In this document: positions 16,656 through 25,615 of the stretch, piece by piece
How the letters are laid out: each line of letters begins with the position of its first letter
Position numbering within the stretch: position 1 is the first letter of the stretch
Source: Agrobacterium arsenijevicii
GTDB lineage: Bacteria > Pseudomonadota > Alphaproteobacteria > Rhizobiales > Rhizobiaceae
Direction of reading: 5' to 3'
Assembly: GCA_000949895.1 (NCBI GenBank)
Contig: JWIT01000014.1
Span: 87,019 to 151,018, forward strand
DNA length: 64,000 nt
The notes under the pieces: model-generated
Database searches by the model: none
The model's input: only the letters and a program-made list of their open reading frames with translations
What the model was told of the DNA's origin: nothing
Translations under genes and position numbers: made by a program

Positions 16656-18788
16656 TTGCTTCTCACGGCTTTGCATAACCACTCACGGATCGAGCCTCTT
16701 CTGCAATCTGAAGCTGCCGAATGCGGACTTGCCTGCCTGGCGATGGTGGCGGGCTTTCACGGTCATCGCGTGACGCTGTCGGAGCTCAGGCGGCGCCATT
16801 CGGTGTCCTCGAAGGGCACGACGCTGAAGAGCCTCATCTCCGTCGCCGACGATCTCGGCTTTACCAGCCGACCCCTAAAGCTGGAGATGGAGGACATCGG
16901 CAAGCTGAAGATGCCCTGCATCCTGCACTGGGACATGTCGCATTATGTCGTCTTGAGCCGGGTGACGCCGAACCGGATCGAGGTGCATGATCCGGCAAGC
17001 GGCCAGCGGCGATTGTCTCATGCCGAAGCATCCAGGCACTTTACCGGCGTGGCGCTGGAACTGACGCCGGCCGCCACCTTCAGCAAGCGCAAGGTGGTCG
17101 AGCGGGTGCGCCTGGCCGACCTGTGGTCGAAGAGCGCCGGCTTCATCCCGAGCCTGCTGCAGATCCTGACGCTCTCCGCCCTGCTGCAATTCTTCGCCCT
17201 GCTGTCGCCGCTCGTCAACCAGATGATCGTCGACGAAGCCATCTCCAAGGGCGATCTCAGCCTTCTGAACGTGATCGTTATCGGTGCCGGATTGTTGCTG
17301 CTGATCCAGAGCGCGACGACGTTGCTGCGCGGTTACGTGCAGATGCATTTCAGCACGCTTCTAACCTTCCAGATGCGCGGCAACCTGTTGCGTCATGCGT
17401 TGCGCCTGCCGGTGCCATGGTTCGAAAAGCGGCGTCTCGGCGATATTCTGTCCCGCTTCAACTCCCTGCAGCCGGTGCAGGACCTCCTGACGGGCGGCCT
17501 CGTCTCTGGCGCTCTGGACGGGCTCATGGCCGTCATCACCCTGGCGGTGATGCTGATCTACGCACCCTATCTGGCAAGCGTGGTGCTGGTCTCGCTGGCG
17601 CTTGTCGTGTGCATCCGGTTGGGCACGTTCCCCTGGCTGCGGAGCCTGACCAATGAGGGCATCCAGTATCAGGCCAAGGTGGACGGCGTTTTCCTCGAAA
17701 CCATCCGGGGTGCGAGGGCGTTCAAGCTGTTCGGCCGCGAGCTGGAGCGCCACGGCGTCTGGCAGAACGCCTATGCCGACAGCATCAACAACAATGTGCG
17801 CATCCAGAAAGTCAGCCTCAAGGGGACTGCGGGCCTGTCCTTCCTGACGGGGGCGGAGATGTTGCTGGTGTTCTATCTGGGCGCGGGTGCCATCATCCAG
17901 GGAGAGATGACGCTCGGCATGCTGCTGGCTTTCCTGTCCTATCGCAGCCAGTTCAGCACCGCCGCTCTGTCGCTGGTCGATCAATATTTCAAGTTCCGCA
18001 TGACGGGTCTGCATCTGGAGCGCCTGGCCGATGCCGTGCACCAGGATCCCGAGCCGGGCCTGGACGCCGAGGCGCGCAAGGATCGTCCGCTTGCCGGAGT
18101 GCTCGACGTGCGCAACCTCTCTTTCCGCTATGCCGAGCGCGAAGCCTGGGTGCTGAAGGATGTATCGCTGGCGATCAAGCCGGGGCAGTCCGTTGTGTTC
18201 GTCGGACCCTCGGGTGGTGGCAAATCCACGCTCCTGAAGCTGCTGATGGGCCTCTATCCGCCGAACGAGGGTGAAGTGCTCGTCGACGGTCTGCCCTTCA
18301 GCGCCCTGGGGATGCGGGCTTACCGCGCGCAGATCGGCGTGGTGATGCAGGACGACCAGCTTTTTGCGGGCACGCTCGCCGACAATATCGCCTTCTTCGA
18401 TCCCGACATGGATCTGGCGCGCGTCGAAGCGGTTGCCGGGCTTGTCGGCCTTCACGACGAAATCCTGCGCATGCCGATGGGCTACATGACCCTGGTGGGC
18501 GACCTCGGATCGACGCTGTCGGGAGGCCAACAGCAACGCGCGCTGCTGGCGCGGGCGCTCTACCGAAAGCCCTCCATATTGTTCCTCGATGAGGGGACGG
18601 CCAATCTCGACGTCCTTGCGGAACGCCGCGTCATGCAGGCGCTGAGCAGGCTCGGTATTACCCAGGTGATGGTCGCCCATCGTCCTGGAGCCATCGAGGG
18701 CGCGGCGCGCGTCTTCGCCGTGGAGAACGGCCATGTGCGTGAGCTGATGCGCGATGTGCCGGCGCAGCCTTTGCAGGTGGTGCCATGA
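16656..18788 (+). CDS. C39-peptidase ABC exporter for double-glycine peptides
   Basis: This is a 710-residue transporter that cleaves and exports peptides with a GG leader. The C39 protease domain is at residues 10-135: catalytic Cys in QSEAAECGLACLAM, His in LHWDMSHYVV and Asp in VHDPASG. A six-helix membrane domain follows at 155-435. The ATPase carries Walker A GPSGGGKST, signature LSGGQQQR and Walker B ILFLDEGTANLD. The only start that keeps the protease domain is TTG at 16656, eight bases after AGGA; the first in-frame ATG falls beyond the catalytic Cys. It overlaps the HlyD-like gene by ATGA and precedes a GG-leader peptide gene, its probable substrate. Confidence 0.93.
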   Translation: MLLTALHNHSRIEPLLQSEAAECGLACLAMVAGFHGHRVTLSELRRRHSVSSKGTTLKSLISVADDLGFTSRPLKLEMEDIGKLKMPCILHWDMSHYVVLSRVTPNRIEVHDPASGQRRLSHAEASRHFTGVALELTPAATFSKRKVVERVRLADLWSKSAGFIPSLLQILTLSALLQFFALLSPLVNQMIVDEAISKGDLSLLNVIVIGAGLLLLIQSATTLLRGYVQMHFSTLLTFQMRGNLLRHALRLPVPWFEKRRLGDILSRFNSLQPVQDLLTGGLVSGALDGLMAVITLAVMLIYAPYLASVVLVSLALVVCIRLGTFPWLRSLTNEGIQYQAKVDGVFLETIRGARAFKLFGRELERHGVWQNAYADSINNNVRIQKVSLKGTAGLSFLTGAEMLLVFYLGAGAIIQGEMTLGMLLAFLSYRSQFSTAALSLVDQYFKFRMTGLHLERLADAVHQDPEPGLDAEARKDRPLAGVLDVRNLSFRYAEREAWVLKDVSLAIKPGQSVVFVGPSGGGKSTLLKLLMGLYPPNEGEVLVDGLPFSALGMRAYRAQIGVVMQDDQLFAGTLADNIAFFDPDMDLARVEAVAGLVGLHDEILRMPMGYMTLVGDLGSTLSGGQQQRALLARALYRKPSILFLDEGTANLDVLAERRVMQALSRLGITQVMVAHRPGAIEGAARVFAVENGHVRELMRDVPAQPLQVVP

Positions 18789-20023
18789 GCGAGGCATTGT
18801 TCCGCACCGAAGCCATAGAACACCGCCGCCGTCTTCGCGGCGAGGTGATGATCGCGCAGCCGGTGAGCCACGGTGTCATGACGGCGATCCTCGGCGTCTT
18901 CGTGGTCATCGGTGCGACCTATCTCATGACCGGCACCTATGCTCGCAAGGAGACCGTGCAGGGCTACATCGCCCCGACCGGTGGCCTGGCGCAGCTATAC
19001 GCCACCAAGGGCGGTATCGTGACGCGGGTGCTGGTCCACGAAGGAGACGTGGTGACCCAGGGCCAGCCAATGGTGGAGCTTTCGCTGGAAACGACCGGTG
19101 CCGACGGTCAGGTTGGCGAAAAGCTGCGCTTGGAGATGCAAGCCCGTATCCAGGCGATCGATACGCAGATGACCGCTGCGAAAGCCCGCTTCGACGAAGA
19201 GGGACGACGCCTGTCGGCCCGCGTCGAAGGACTTGGTGGAGAACTGGCGAGCCAGGAACAGCGGCTGGAGTCGGAACGCCGCCTGCAGGCCCTGCAAACC
19301 GACGATGCCGGGCGCTATGCACAGCTTCAGGTCAAGGGCAGTGGAACGCGCTTCGAGCTGTCGCGCCGCCAGCAGCAGATCCTCGCGCAGGAAAGTGTCA
19401 TCCACGAGCTGGAGCGGCAGAAAGAGCAACGGCAAGGCGACCTCAACGATGCCCGGTCGCAACTGGCAGGCTTGCCGGCCGAGCGCGATGACAAGCTGGC
19501 GCAGTTGCAAGGCCTTCGCAGCGAACTGGAGCAATCCCTGGCGCAATTGCAGGTCAACCGCGCCTACGTCATGGTCGCGCCGGTGGCTGGCCGGGTCGCG
19601 GCATTGCAGGCACAGCCAGGGCAGACGGCCGTGGCGCAATCGCCCTTGGCGGCGCTGGTGCCGGCCGGCAGCAATCTCGAGGCCAACCTGCTGGTGCCGC
19701 CGCGCGCGGCCGGCCTGATCCAGCCGGGCCAAGAGGTGCGGCTCAGGGTCGACGCCTTCCCGTATCAGCGCTTCGGCGTGGTGTCGGGCCATGTCGTGCA
19801 GGTGTCCCGTGCAACCTATCGCGAGGGTGAGCTTCTGGCTCCCATCGCCTTCAAAGATCCCGTCTACCGAGTCACCGTCAGCCTGGAGCGTACAAGCATC
19901 TCCGCCTATGGCGAAGAACGCCCGTTGACCCCCGGTATGACCCTCATCGGCGATATCATCACGGATCGCCGACACTTCACCGACTGGGTATTGGACCCCC
20001 TAAGGGCCATGGGCAGCCGGTGA
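18785..20023 (+). CDS. HlyD-family periplasmic adaptor (CvaA/MchE-like)
   Basis: This is a 412-residue membrane-fusion protein. One transmembrane segment lies at about residues 30-50 (GVMTAILGVFVVIGATYLM), followed by a lipoyl-like half, a long alpha-hairpin coiled coil (about 100-250, rich in Arg, Glu and Gln) and a beta-barrel region ending LTPGMTLIGDIITDRRH. It would link the C39 ABC transporter to an outer-membrane TolC-type channel, which is not encoded nearby. Its start overlaps the transporter stop (ATGA), so the two are translated together. Confidence 0.92.
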   Translation: MSEALFRTEAIEHRRRLRGEVMIAQPVSHGVMTAILGVFVVIGATYLMTGTYARKETVQGYIAPTGGLAQLYATKGGIVTRVLVHEGDVVTQGQPMVELSLETTGADGQVGEKLRLEMQARIQAIDTQMTAAKARFDEEGRRLSARVEGLGGELASQEQRLESERRLQALQTDDAGRYAQLQVKGSGTRFELSRRQQQILAQESVIHELERQKEQRQGDLNDARSQLAGLPAERDDKLAQLQGLRSELEQSLAQLQVNRAYVMVAPVAGRVAALQAQPGQTAVAQSPLAALVPAGSNLEANLLVPPRAAGLIQPGQEVRLRVDAFPYQRFGVVSGHVVQVSRATYREGELLAPIAFKDPVYRVTVSLERTSISAYGEERPLTPGMTLIGDIITDRRHFTDWVLDPLRAMGSR

Positions 20024-20085
20024 GAGCAAGAAGAGGGAGGACCATCCCGGTCAATCCCTCACCACCAACCTAATAGGAGACTAGC

Positions 20086-20325
20086 ATGACCAACATCACC
20101 GAAATCAACACCGACATGCTCGACCTCGTCAGCGGCGGCGCTTCCACGGTCTCTTCGACGGTCACCATTGGCGCCGATGGCGCCGTCAGCGGTAGCTACA
20201 CCTTCGGCAGCCGCTCGGGCACCTTCTCGGCAACGCTGCCGGCAGAAGTCGTGCAGAAGGCTGGGACGTTTTCGTTCAGCAACGCCTCCGGCTCGTTCAG
20301 CTTCGATAGCTCGTTTGCTGGCTGA
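20086..20325 (+). CDS. Double-glycine-leader secreted peptide
   Basis: This 79-residue precursor follows the exporter genes by 62 bases, after AGGAGACTAGC. The first 18 residues, MTNITEINTDMLDLVSGG, form a classic GG leader with the Leu, Val and Gly-Gly positions needed by C39 proteases. The predicted mature peptide (61 residues) has no Cys, one Lys and one Arg, and is rich in Ser, Gly, Thr and Phe. It carries three related segments: SGTFSATL, AGTFSFSNA and SGSFSFDSS. Alternating polar and aromatic residues predict beta strands. No modifying enzyme or immunity gene is visible. It could be a bacteriocin-like, signalling or fibre-forming peptide; I do not recognise a named family. Confidence 0.83.
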   Translation: MTNITEINTDMLDLVSGGASTVSSTVTIGADGAVSGSYTFGSRSGTFSATLPAEVVQKAGTFSFSNASGSFSFDSSFAG

Positions 20326-20344
20326 TCCGGCTTAACGACATTGG

Positions 20345-20368
20345 CCGGCGGCTGGAGACAGCTGCCGG
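20345..20368 (+). terminator. Hairpin after the GG-peptide gene
   Basis: CCGGCGGCTG and CAGCTGCCGG pair around GAGA, with one G-U wobble, 20 bases after the peptide stop. It may end the export operon; the following T-run is weak. Confidence 0.5.
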
Positions 20369-20554
20369 TTCGACAAATGACGTTTGATGACGAGTGGAGG
20401 CGTGCATGGATTGCTTCCCGTCCGGCAGACCGATGACCCCAAGTTCATTTCCGTTCTGCAACAATACCGAATAAATTGGAACACAACTCCCTCAGTCTGC
20501 GGGTTATGAATTTGGAATTGCCGCCATTTTCAGACAATTCAGAGGAATTAAGCA

Positions 20555-20986
20555 ATGAACAAACTCATAAAAGCAACCGTTTTCGGCCTTATTGCCATTG
20601 CAACGGTTACCCCCGTGATGACAGCAACTGCCCAGGCAGATGATTGGCGGCGAGACCGGTACTATCGCGGCGGTTATGATTACGACCGTGGTGACGCAGT
20701 CGCTCTTGGCGCTATCGGTTTGGCAACAGGGATGATTGTCGGAGGCGCCATCGCGTCGCAACCGCGCTACAGGGAACGTGTCTACATCGATCCGGCACCC
20801 GACTATTATGCTCCGCGTCCCGTCTATCGCCGAGCACGGCCGGTCGCCATGCAGAACTACGGCGCACCCGAACCATGGTCATCACGTTGGTATAACTACT
20901 GCGAGAACCGCTATCGCTCGTTTAACCCGCGGACCGGCACCTTCGTCGGCTACGAAGGCCGCAAGTATTTCTGTACCGGACGCTGA
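20555..20986 (+). CDS. BA14K family secreted protein
   Basis: This is a 143-residue protein with a Sec signal peptide (cleavage near TAQA, residue 28), a Tyr/Arg-rich segment, a glycine-rich hydrophobic stretch (ALGAIGLATGMIVGGAIA) and a C-terminal BA14K motif YCENRYRSFNPRTGTFVGYEGRKYFC. BA14K proteins of Brucella and Rhizobiales are immunoreactive and reported to have lectin-like activity. It starts after GAGGAATTAAGCA. Its stop lies only five bases from the end of the convergent trbI gene, an unusually tight junction. Confidence 0.87.
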   Translation: MNKLIKATVFGLIAIATVTPVMTATAQADDWRRDRYYRGGYDYDRGDAVALGAIGLATGMIVGGAIASQPRYRERVYIDPAPDYYAPRPVYRRARPVAMQNYGAPEPWSSRWYNYCENRYRSFNPRTGTFVGYEGRKYFCTGR

Positions 20987-20991
20987 GCGCG

Positions 20992-22206
20992 TTAGCGGTT
21001 TGCCGCTCCATAAGGTTTCATCACCAGGTCTCGGTTAACGATGATCCGAACCGGGAAACCGGGCCGGATCGTCAGCGTTGGCTGGATGTTGAGTTGCCGA
21101 CCAACGATCTGCTGACCGATATCGGAAGCGCTGCCCTGGGCGCTTCCGCGGATGGCGCTGGCAATGTCGCTTTCATCGTCGGACGAGAGTTCCGTGCCGA
21201 TACCGAGCAGCGTCGACAGCGCTGCGGCCTTGAACAACTGCCCCCAGTGATGATCGACTTCATCCTCAAGCCCGGAGAACCCTTGAGTGTCGGCGCCCTG
21301 CAGACGCTCCAATACGATGGAGGAGCCGTCCGGCATGATCAGGCGGTTCCAGACCAGCAGCACACGCGACTGGCCGAAGGCAACCTGGCTGTCGTACTGG
21401 CCGATCAGGCGTGCGCCTTGCGGAATGAGCAGATGCGAACCGGTCGGGCTGTCGTAGACATGTTCCGTCACCTGCGCGGTGATCTGCCCGAGCAAATCGG
21501 ATTTGATGCCGGTAATCAGGGCGGCCGGAATCACCGTGCCCGCCTGCACGACGTAGGGAGACACCTTCTCCTGCACGCGGTCGGCACTGACGGTTCGCCG
21601 GTCAGTCTCACCATTGAGGAAGGCGAGCTTGCGGTCCTGCATGTTCTGCGCGGACCCGGCGTCCAGCGGCGGCGTTTCGGACGGAATGGGCATGCCGGTG
21701 GCGGGATCGACGGCAGACGTGGGTGCATTTGCCGATGCGATTGTCTGGGCTCCCGTCATTCGCTCACCACGACTGTCAGTGAACAGCTTTGCCAGACGGG
21801 CGGCCTCGATCTCTGCAAGGCGTCGTTGTTCCTCTGGATCGACACGCGGCGTCTGGATACTGGGTGTTACGACCGGCTTGCCCGCCTCCTGCGCCCGAAG
21901 GATCGGCCGACCGAGGTCTCCCGGTAGCGCCGGGCCCAGTTTCGGAATGTTGGTGTAATCTCTCGGCAGGCCGGCCAGGCCATCGGCTGGCGTCGTGTTG
22001 TCGGTATTATAGAGTTCCGTCGCGGACTGGCTACCGCGCCGATTGGTATCAAGCGCCCAGAACAGTGCCGCCGCAATGGCGATACTGGCCACGCCGCCGA
22101 GCCCGATCAACACTTTGCGCGACAGCCGCGTAACGCGCCGCGGCTCTGGCCGCAGGCGCAGTTCGGCCTGAAGGCCCATGTCCGATGATTTTGCAGATCC
22201 TGTCAT
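20992..22206 (-). CDS. trbI: Conjugal transfer protein TrbI (VirB10 homologue)
   Basis: This is a 404-residue VirB10-type protein that spans the inner membrane and outer-membrane core of the type IV secretion system. A single transmembrane helix lies at about residues 30-50 (VLIGLGGVASIAIAAALFWAL), followed by a proline-rich linker. The C-terminal beta-barrel domain contains VQAGTVIPAALITGIKSDLLGQITAQVTE, LIPQGARLIGQYDS and WNRLIMPDGSSI. It is the last gene of the trb operon, coupled to trbG by ATGA. The DUF2274 gene that often follows trbI in such elements is absent. Confidence 0.93.
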   Translation of the reverse strand: MTGSAKSSDMGLQAELRLRPEPRRVTRLSRKVLIGLGGVASIAIAAALFWALDTNRRGSQSATELYNTDNTTPADGLAGLPRDYTNIPKLGPALPGDLGRPILRAQEAGKPVVTPSIQTPRVDPEEQRRLAEIEAARLAKLFTDSRGERMTGAQTIASANAPTSAVDPATGMPIPSETPPLDAGSAQNMQDRKLAFLNGETDRRTVSADRVQEKVSPYVVQAGTVIPAALITGIKSDLLGQITAQVTEHVYDSPTGSHLLIPQGARLIGQYDSQVAFGQSRVLLVWNRLIMPDGSSIVLERLQGADTQGFSGLEDEVDHHWGQLFKAAALSTLLGIGTELSSDDESDIASAIRGSAQGSASDIGQQIVGRQLNIQPTLTIRPGFPVRIIVNRDLVMKPYGAANR

Positions 22207-23243
22207 CGGCTGTGCTCCGAGGAAAACAGCGTGGTCCGCTTCGCCACTGATCGACCATCGGTACGGACGATGCGAACACGCTTCTGGCTGTCCTTGTCGC
22301 CAATCCGCAATTCGGCCGCAGCAAACAGCCGATCGACGACATAATAGTTCTGACGGGCGCGGTAGTTGACCAGTTCGGAGTTGCCGGAAGGTCCGATCAC
22401 GAACAGCGGCGGCATTTCGCCCTGTCCGATGCCGGAAGGAAATTCGATGTAGACTTTTGCGCCATCGTCGAAGGCGCGCATTGGCCGCCAGGGTGCTGCA
22501 TCACCCTCGATGCGGTAACGGAAGTTCAGCTTCGAGATGTCGATGCCGGTGGCGACGGCTTGCGTCTCTGTCGCCCTCGCATTCTGCCGTCGCAGCGCGA
22601 TCAATTGGTCCTGCGGATATTGCCACGAGACGGACGCCATGTAGGTTGAAGGTGTAGAGCGCAGTTCCAGATGATAGGTACGACGGTCGGTATTGATGAC
22701 CAGATTGGTCTGGAGATCGGCTCGCGTCGGCTTCACCAGGATATGTACTTGCTTTGAAGCCGCCGTGCCGCTTTCGGTATCGCCGATGATCCAACGCACG
22801 GTGTCGCCGGCCGCCACAGGGCCTGAGCCGACCAATTGCTCGCCGGCCTGAAGGGCGATATCCGTAACCTGTCCCGGTGCTGCATAGACCTGATAAAGCG
22901 CGCCGCCCGAGAAGGGATAGACCTGGACGGCATTGATGAAGCCGTCGCGAACCGGCTGGATGCGGGCGGCTTCGTTGGCCAACGTAATCCGTGCCTTCGG
23001 ATCGTCAGGTTCGGCCTTAGCCTTCTCCCCGTTGATTGGCTTCAACTGACCGGGTAGCGGCAGAGGTTTCGGCAACTCGACCACCTTTACAGGCCCGACC
23101 GGATCGGCCGTGAGCACGGCGGGTGCCGCATCGTCGTAGTCGATCTCCGGCGGGATATATTTCTTCGCGCAGCCAGCAAGCGCGGATGCCGACAATAACG
23201 TTGCCAGCAGCAGCGATGCACCTTTCCTGTATGCCCCCTTCAT
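22203..23243 (-). CDS. trbG: P-type conjugative transfer protein TrbG (VirB9 homologue)
   Basis: This is a 346-residue VirB9/CagX-type protein of the outer-membrane core complex. The N-terminus is a lipoprotein signal with lipobox LAGC (residues 22-25). The C-terminal domain contains RTYHLELRSTPSTYMASVSWQYP and later FNYRIEG-like and ELVNYRARQNYYVVDRLF segments typical of the family. It is in the middle of the trb operon, with ATGA overlaps on both sides. Confidence 0.93.
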   Translation of the reverse strand: MKGAYRKGASLLLATLLSASALAGCAKKYIPPEIDYDDAAPAVLTADPVGPVKVVELPKPLPLPGQLKPINGEKAKAEPDDPKARITLANEAARIQPVRDGFINAVQVYPFSGGALYQVYAAPGQVTDIALQAGEQLVGSGPVAAGDTVRWIIGDTESGTAASKQVHILVKPTRADLQTNLVINTDRRTYHLELRSTPSTYMASVSWQYPQDQLIALRRQNARATETQAVATGIDISKLNFRYRIEGDAAPWRPMRAFDDGAKVYIEFPSGIGQGEMPPLFVIGPSGNSELVNYRARQNYYVVDRLFAAAELRIGDKDSQKRVRIVRTDGRSVAKRTTLFSSEHSR

Positions 23244-23932
23244 TGCGAAAGCTCCTTCGACCAGTTGGTTGCGTTGACATAGACGCCGAGTGGATTGGCG
23301 CGCAGCTTTTCAGCGGTGCGCGGTGGCTGGATCACGACGGTCAGAATGGCGGTCCAGCGTTCGGTGGCAGAAAGCTGGCCGTTCTCGAAGTGCCGTTCTG
23401 TCCAGGCGACCCTGAAACTGTCGGGCGAAGCGCGAATGACGCTGGAGATCTCGACGGCGATCTGGTTCTTGCCGACCTTCGTGAACGGGTCATTGGCACG
23501 CGCGTAGTCATTGAGTGCGATCGCCCCGCGATCGGTGGTGTATTCGTAGGCGCGAAGCCAGTTCTGCCGCACAATGACGGGATCGGCCGGAATGCTGCGA
23601 ACCTGTTCGATGAAACGGGCGAGATGCCAGGCGATCTGCGGATCGGTCGGCCGATAGTCGGTCACAGCCGAGGCAACGGCTTGCGCCTCGCCGAACTTGT
23701 CGATCTGCACCACCCATGGCACCACGGTGCCACGCGTCGATTGCCAGACCAGCGCCGATGCAAAACCGCTAGCCAGAAACAGAGACCCGAAGGCCATCAG
23801 CCGCCAGTTTTTTGCCTGCACACGGGCGGAGCCGATGCGCTCATCCCAGACCTGCGCAGCCTTCTGGTAGGGCGTCTCGGGTTCCGGGGTCCGTGCGTAG
23901 CGCACGGAAGGTCGCCTAAAAATGTTCATCAA
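23240..23932 (-). CDS. trbF: Conjugal transfer protein TrbF (VirB8 homologue)
   Basis: This is a 230-residue VirB8-type inner-membrane protein that nucleates the secretion channel. A transmembrane helix lies at about residues 43-65, and the periplasmic domain contains VVPWVVQIDKFGEAQAV and YVNATNWSKELSQ at the end. It is coupled by ATGA to trbL upstream and trbG downstream. Confidence 0.93.
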   Translation of the reverse strand: MMNIFRRPSVRYARTPEPETPYQKAAQVWDERIGSARVQAKNWRLMAFGSLFLASGFASALVWQSTRGTVVPWVVQIDKFGEAQAVASAVTDYRPTDPQIAWHLARFIEQVRSIPADPVIVRQNWLRAYEYTTDRGAIALNDYARANDPFTKVGKNQIAVEISSVIRASPDSFRVAWTERHFENGQLSATERWTAILTVVIQPPRTAEKLRANPLGVYVNATNWSKELSQ

Positions 23933-25317
23933 CGGTCATCCTGATTGAGAGAAACGGACATGGAGCCGCCACCGTGATCTGCGGAGCGGACCGTATGGGC
24001 GGCTGTGCTGACGCCGTGACTGACGGTGCTGCTCCGCTTCATGCGCTGCGCCCATTCGGGCGGGGTCGAGGAGATGTCAGAACCGGAGACGGCGGCAGAG
24101 CTTGCGGACTGCGGACCGGCAAAAGATGGATCGTTGGCGGCTTCGGCCACGCCGGCACCGACGTCGTTCTTGCCGCCGGTTGCCTTCCACGCGCCTGCCT
24201 GCCCGGAGCGATAGCTGGCGCTCATGGATTGGGATGCGCCGGACGCCATGGCCGTGCCCTTGTTCATCGCAAGACCAGCGCCTGCTTTTGCGACACCGGC
24301 AAAACCGGCAGCGCCACCGCCGATCCCTGTCGATCCAGCGGTTGCGTCACCAAGACCGTATGCGGTCCTGGCGCCGCCGGCGAGTGTGGCCCCTCCCCTG
24401 GCCGCACCGCTGGCAGCACTTGCGGCAGCACCCAGTCCAGCCCTGGCACCCATATACCCGGCGGCTCCCAAACCGGCCGCTGCAAGACCGGTTCCGACGG
24501 CAGCGCCTGCTCCAAGTTGTGGGGCGCCGGATACCAGGCCACTCGCGATACCGGGGCCGAAGATCGACAGGCCCATCAACGAGAGAGCGCCGAGCACAAG
24601 CGACAATGCCTCGGTGATGGTCGGCTGTTCAGAGAAACCGGATGTGAACTCGTCGAACAGGCCGGAGCCGATGCCGACGATGACGGCCAGCACCAGTATC
24701 TTGACCCCGGAGGCCACGATGTTTCCGAGGACCTTTTCGGCGAGGAAGGATGTCTTGTTGAACAACGCGAAGGGGATCAGGACGAAGCCTGCGAGCGTCG
24801 TCAGCTTGAACTCGATCAGCGTGACAAAGATCTGGATGGCGAGAATGAAGAAGGCAACGAGAACGATGACCCAGGCGACCATCAATACGAAGATCTGCAC
24901 GAAGTTTTCGAAGAAGGCGATATAGCCCATCAGTTCGCCGGCGGCCTGGAGGATGGGATTGCCGGCGTCGATACCGACCTGCGCCACACGACCGGGCTGC
25001 AACAGTTCCGAGGCAGAGAGGCTGGAGCCACCAGCCTTGAGACCGAGCCCGGAAAAGCTCTCGAAGACGATTCCGGCGAGCCGGTTAAAGTTGCCGATGA
25101 CGAAGGCGAAGAAGCCGATATAGAGCGTCTTCTTCACCAGCCGCTGCAACACATCCTCATCCGCACCCCATGCCCAGAACAGACCGGCCAGCACGATGTC
25201 GATGACGATCAGCGTCGAGGTCAGGAAAGCCACCTCCCCGCCGAGCAGACCAAAGCCACTGTCGATGTAGGCGGTGAAGGTTTCGAGGAAGCGGTCAATG
25301 ATGCCGGTATTGTTCAT
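23929..25317 (-). CDS. trbL: P-type conjugative transfer protein TrbL (VirB6-like)
   Basis: This is a 462-residue polytopic inner-membrane protein of the mating channel. About six hydrophobic segments lie in the first 270 residues (for example LIVIDIVLAGLFWAW and FVLMVAWVIVLVAFFILAIQIF). A Gly/Ala-rich tail of about 150 residues follows (for example AGLAAAGLGAAGYMGARAGLG), as is usual for TrbL. It is in the trb operon between trbK and trbF, coupled by overlaps. Confidence 0.93.
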   Translation of the reverse strand: MNNTGIIDRFLETFTAYIDSGFGLLGGEVAFLTSTLIVIDIVLAGLFWAWGADEDVLQRLVKKTLYIGFFAFVIGNFNRLAGIVFESFSGLGLKAGGSSLSASELLQPGRVAQVGIDAGNPILQAAGELMGYIAFFENFVQIFVLMVAWVIVLVAFFILAIQIFVTLIEFKLTTLAGFVLIPFALFNKTSFLAEKVLGNIVASGVKILVLAVIVGIGSGLFDEFTSGFSEQPTITEALSLVLGALSLMGLSIFGPGIASGLVSGAPQLGAGAAVGTGLAAAGLGAAGYMGARAGLGAAASAASGAARGGATLAGGARTAYGLGDATAGSTGIGGGAAGFAGVAKAGAGLAMNKGTAMASGASQSMSASYRSGQAGAWKATGGKNDVGAGVAEAANDPSFAGPQSASSAAVSGSDISSTPPEWAQRMKRSSTVSHGVSTAAHTVRSADHGGGSMSVSLNQDDR

Positions 25318-25601
25318 GGCGACGGCACCTCGCCGGTCTTCGGCGCGACCGGCCGATCGGTTGCGAAGAAGCGGCGGCGATTTTCCGCCCAGGCCTTGCG
25401 GCAGGCAGCGTCATCGGCAGCGGCCACGCCAAGGTCGCGGCAGCGCGTGAGCCCGGTGTTGACCGGCTCGCCGCCCGGACGCCCGATGCGGGGAGACATG
25501 GCATCGGTTGCGTCTTCGTCTTGCAGGGCCACGATTGCGGCGGTCAGCCCTGCACCAAGTGCGAAGACGGCAAGTATCCGGGCGGCGATCTTCAGGTCCA
25601 T
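25314..25601 (-). CDS. trbK: Putative entry exclusion protein TrbK-alt
   Basis: This is a 95-residue protein with one N-terminal hydrophobic segment (IAARILAVFALGAGLTAAIVAL) and a CRDLGVAAADDAACRKAWAENRRRFF motif, as in TrbK-alt proteins that block redundant conjugation. The ATG at 25601 follows ACGGAGACA, and the longer frame adds only six residues. It lies between trbJ and trbL, the conserved position. Confidence 0.85.
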   Translation of the reverse strand: MDLKIAARILAVFALGAGLTAAIVALQDEDATDAMSPRIGRPGGEPVNTGLTRCRDLGVAAADDAACRKAWAENRRRFFATDRPVAPKTGEVPSP

Positions 25602-25615
25602 TGTCTCCGTGCCCC

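Noticed and set aside
17361..18797. Minus-strand frame opposite the ABC exporter
   Set aside because: It is the shadow of a well-defined ABC transporter gene.
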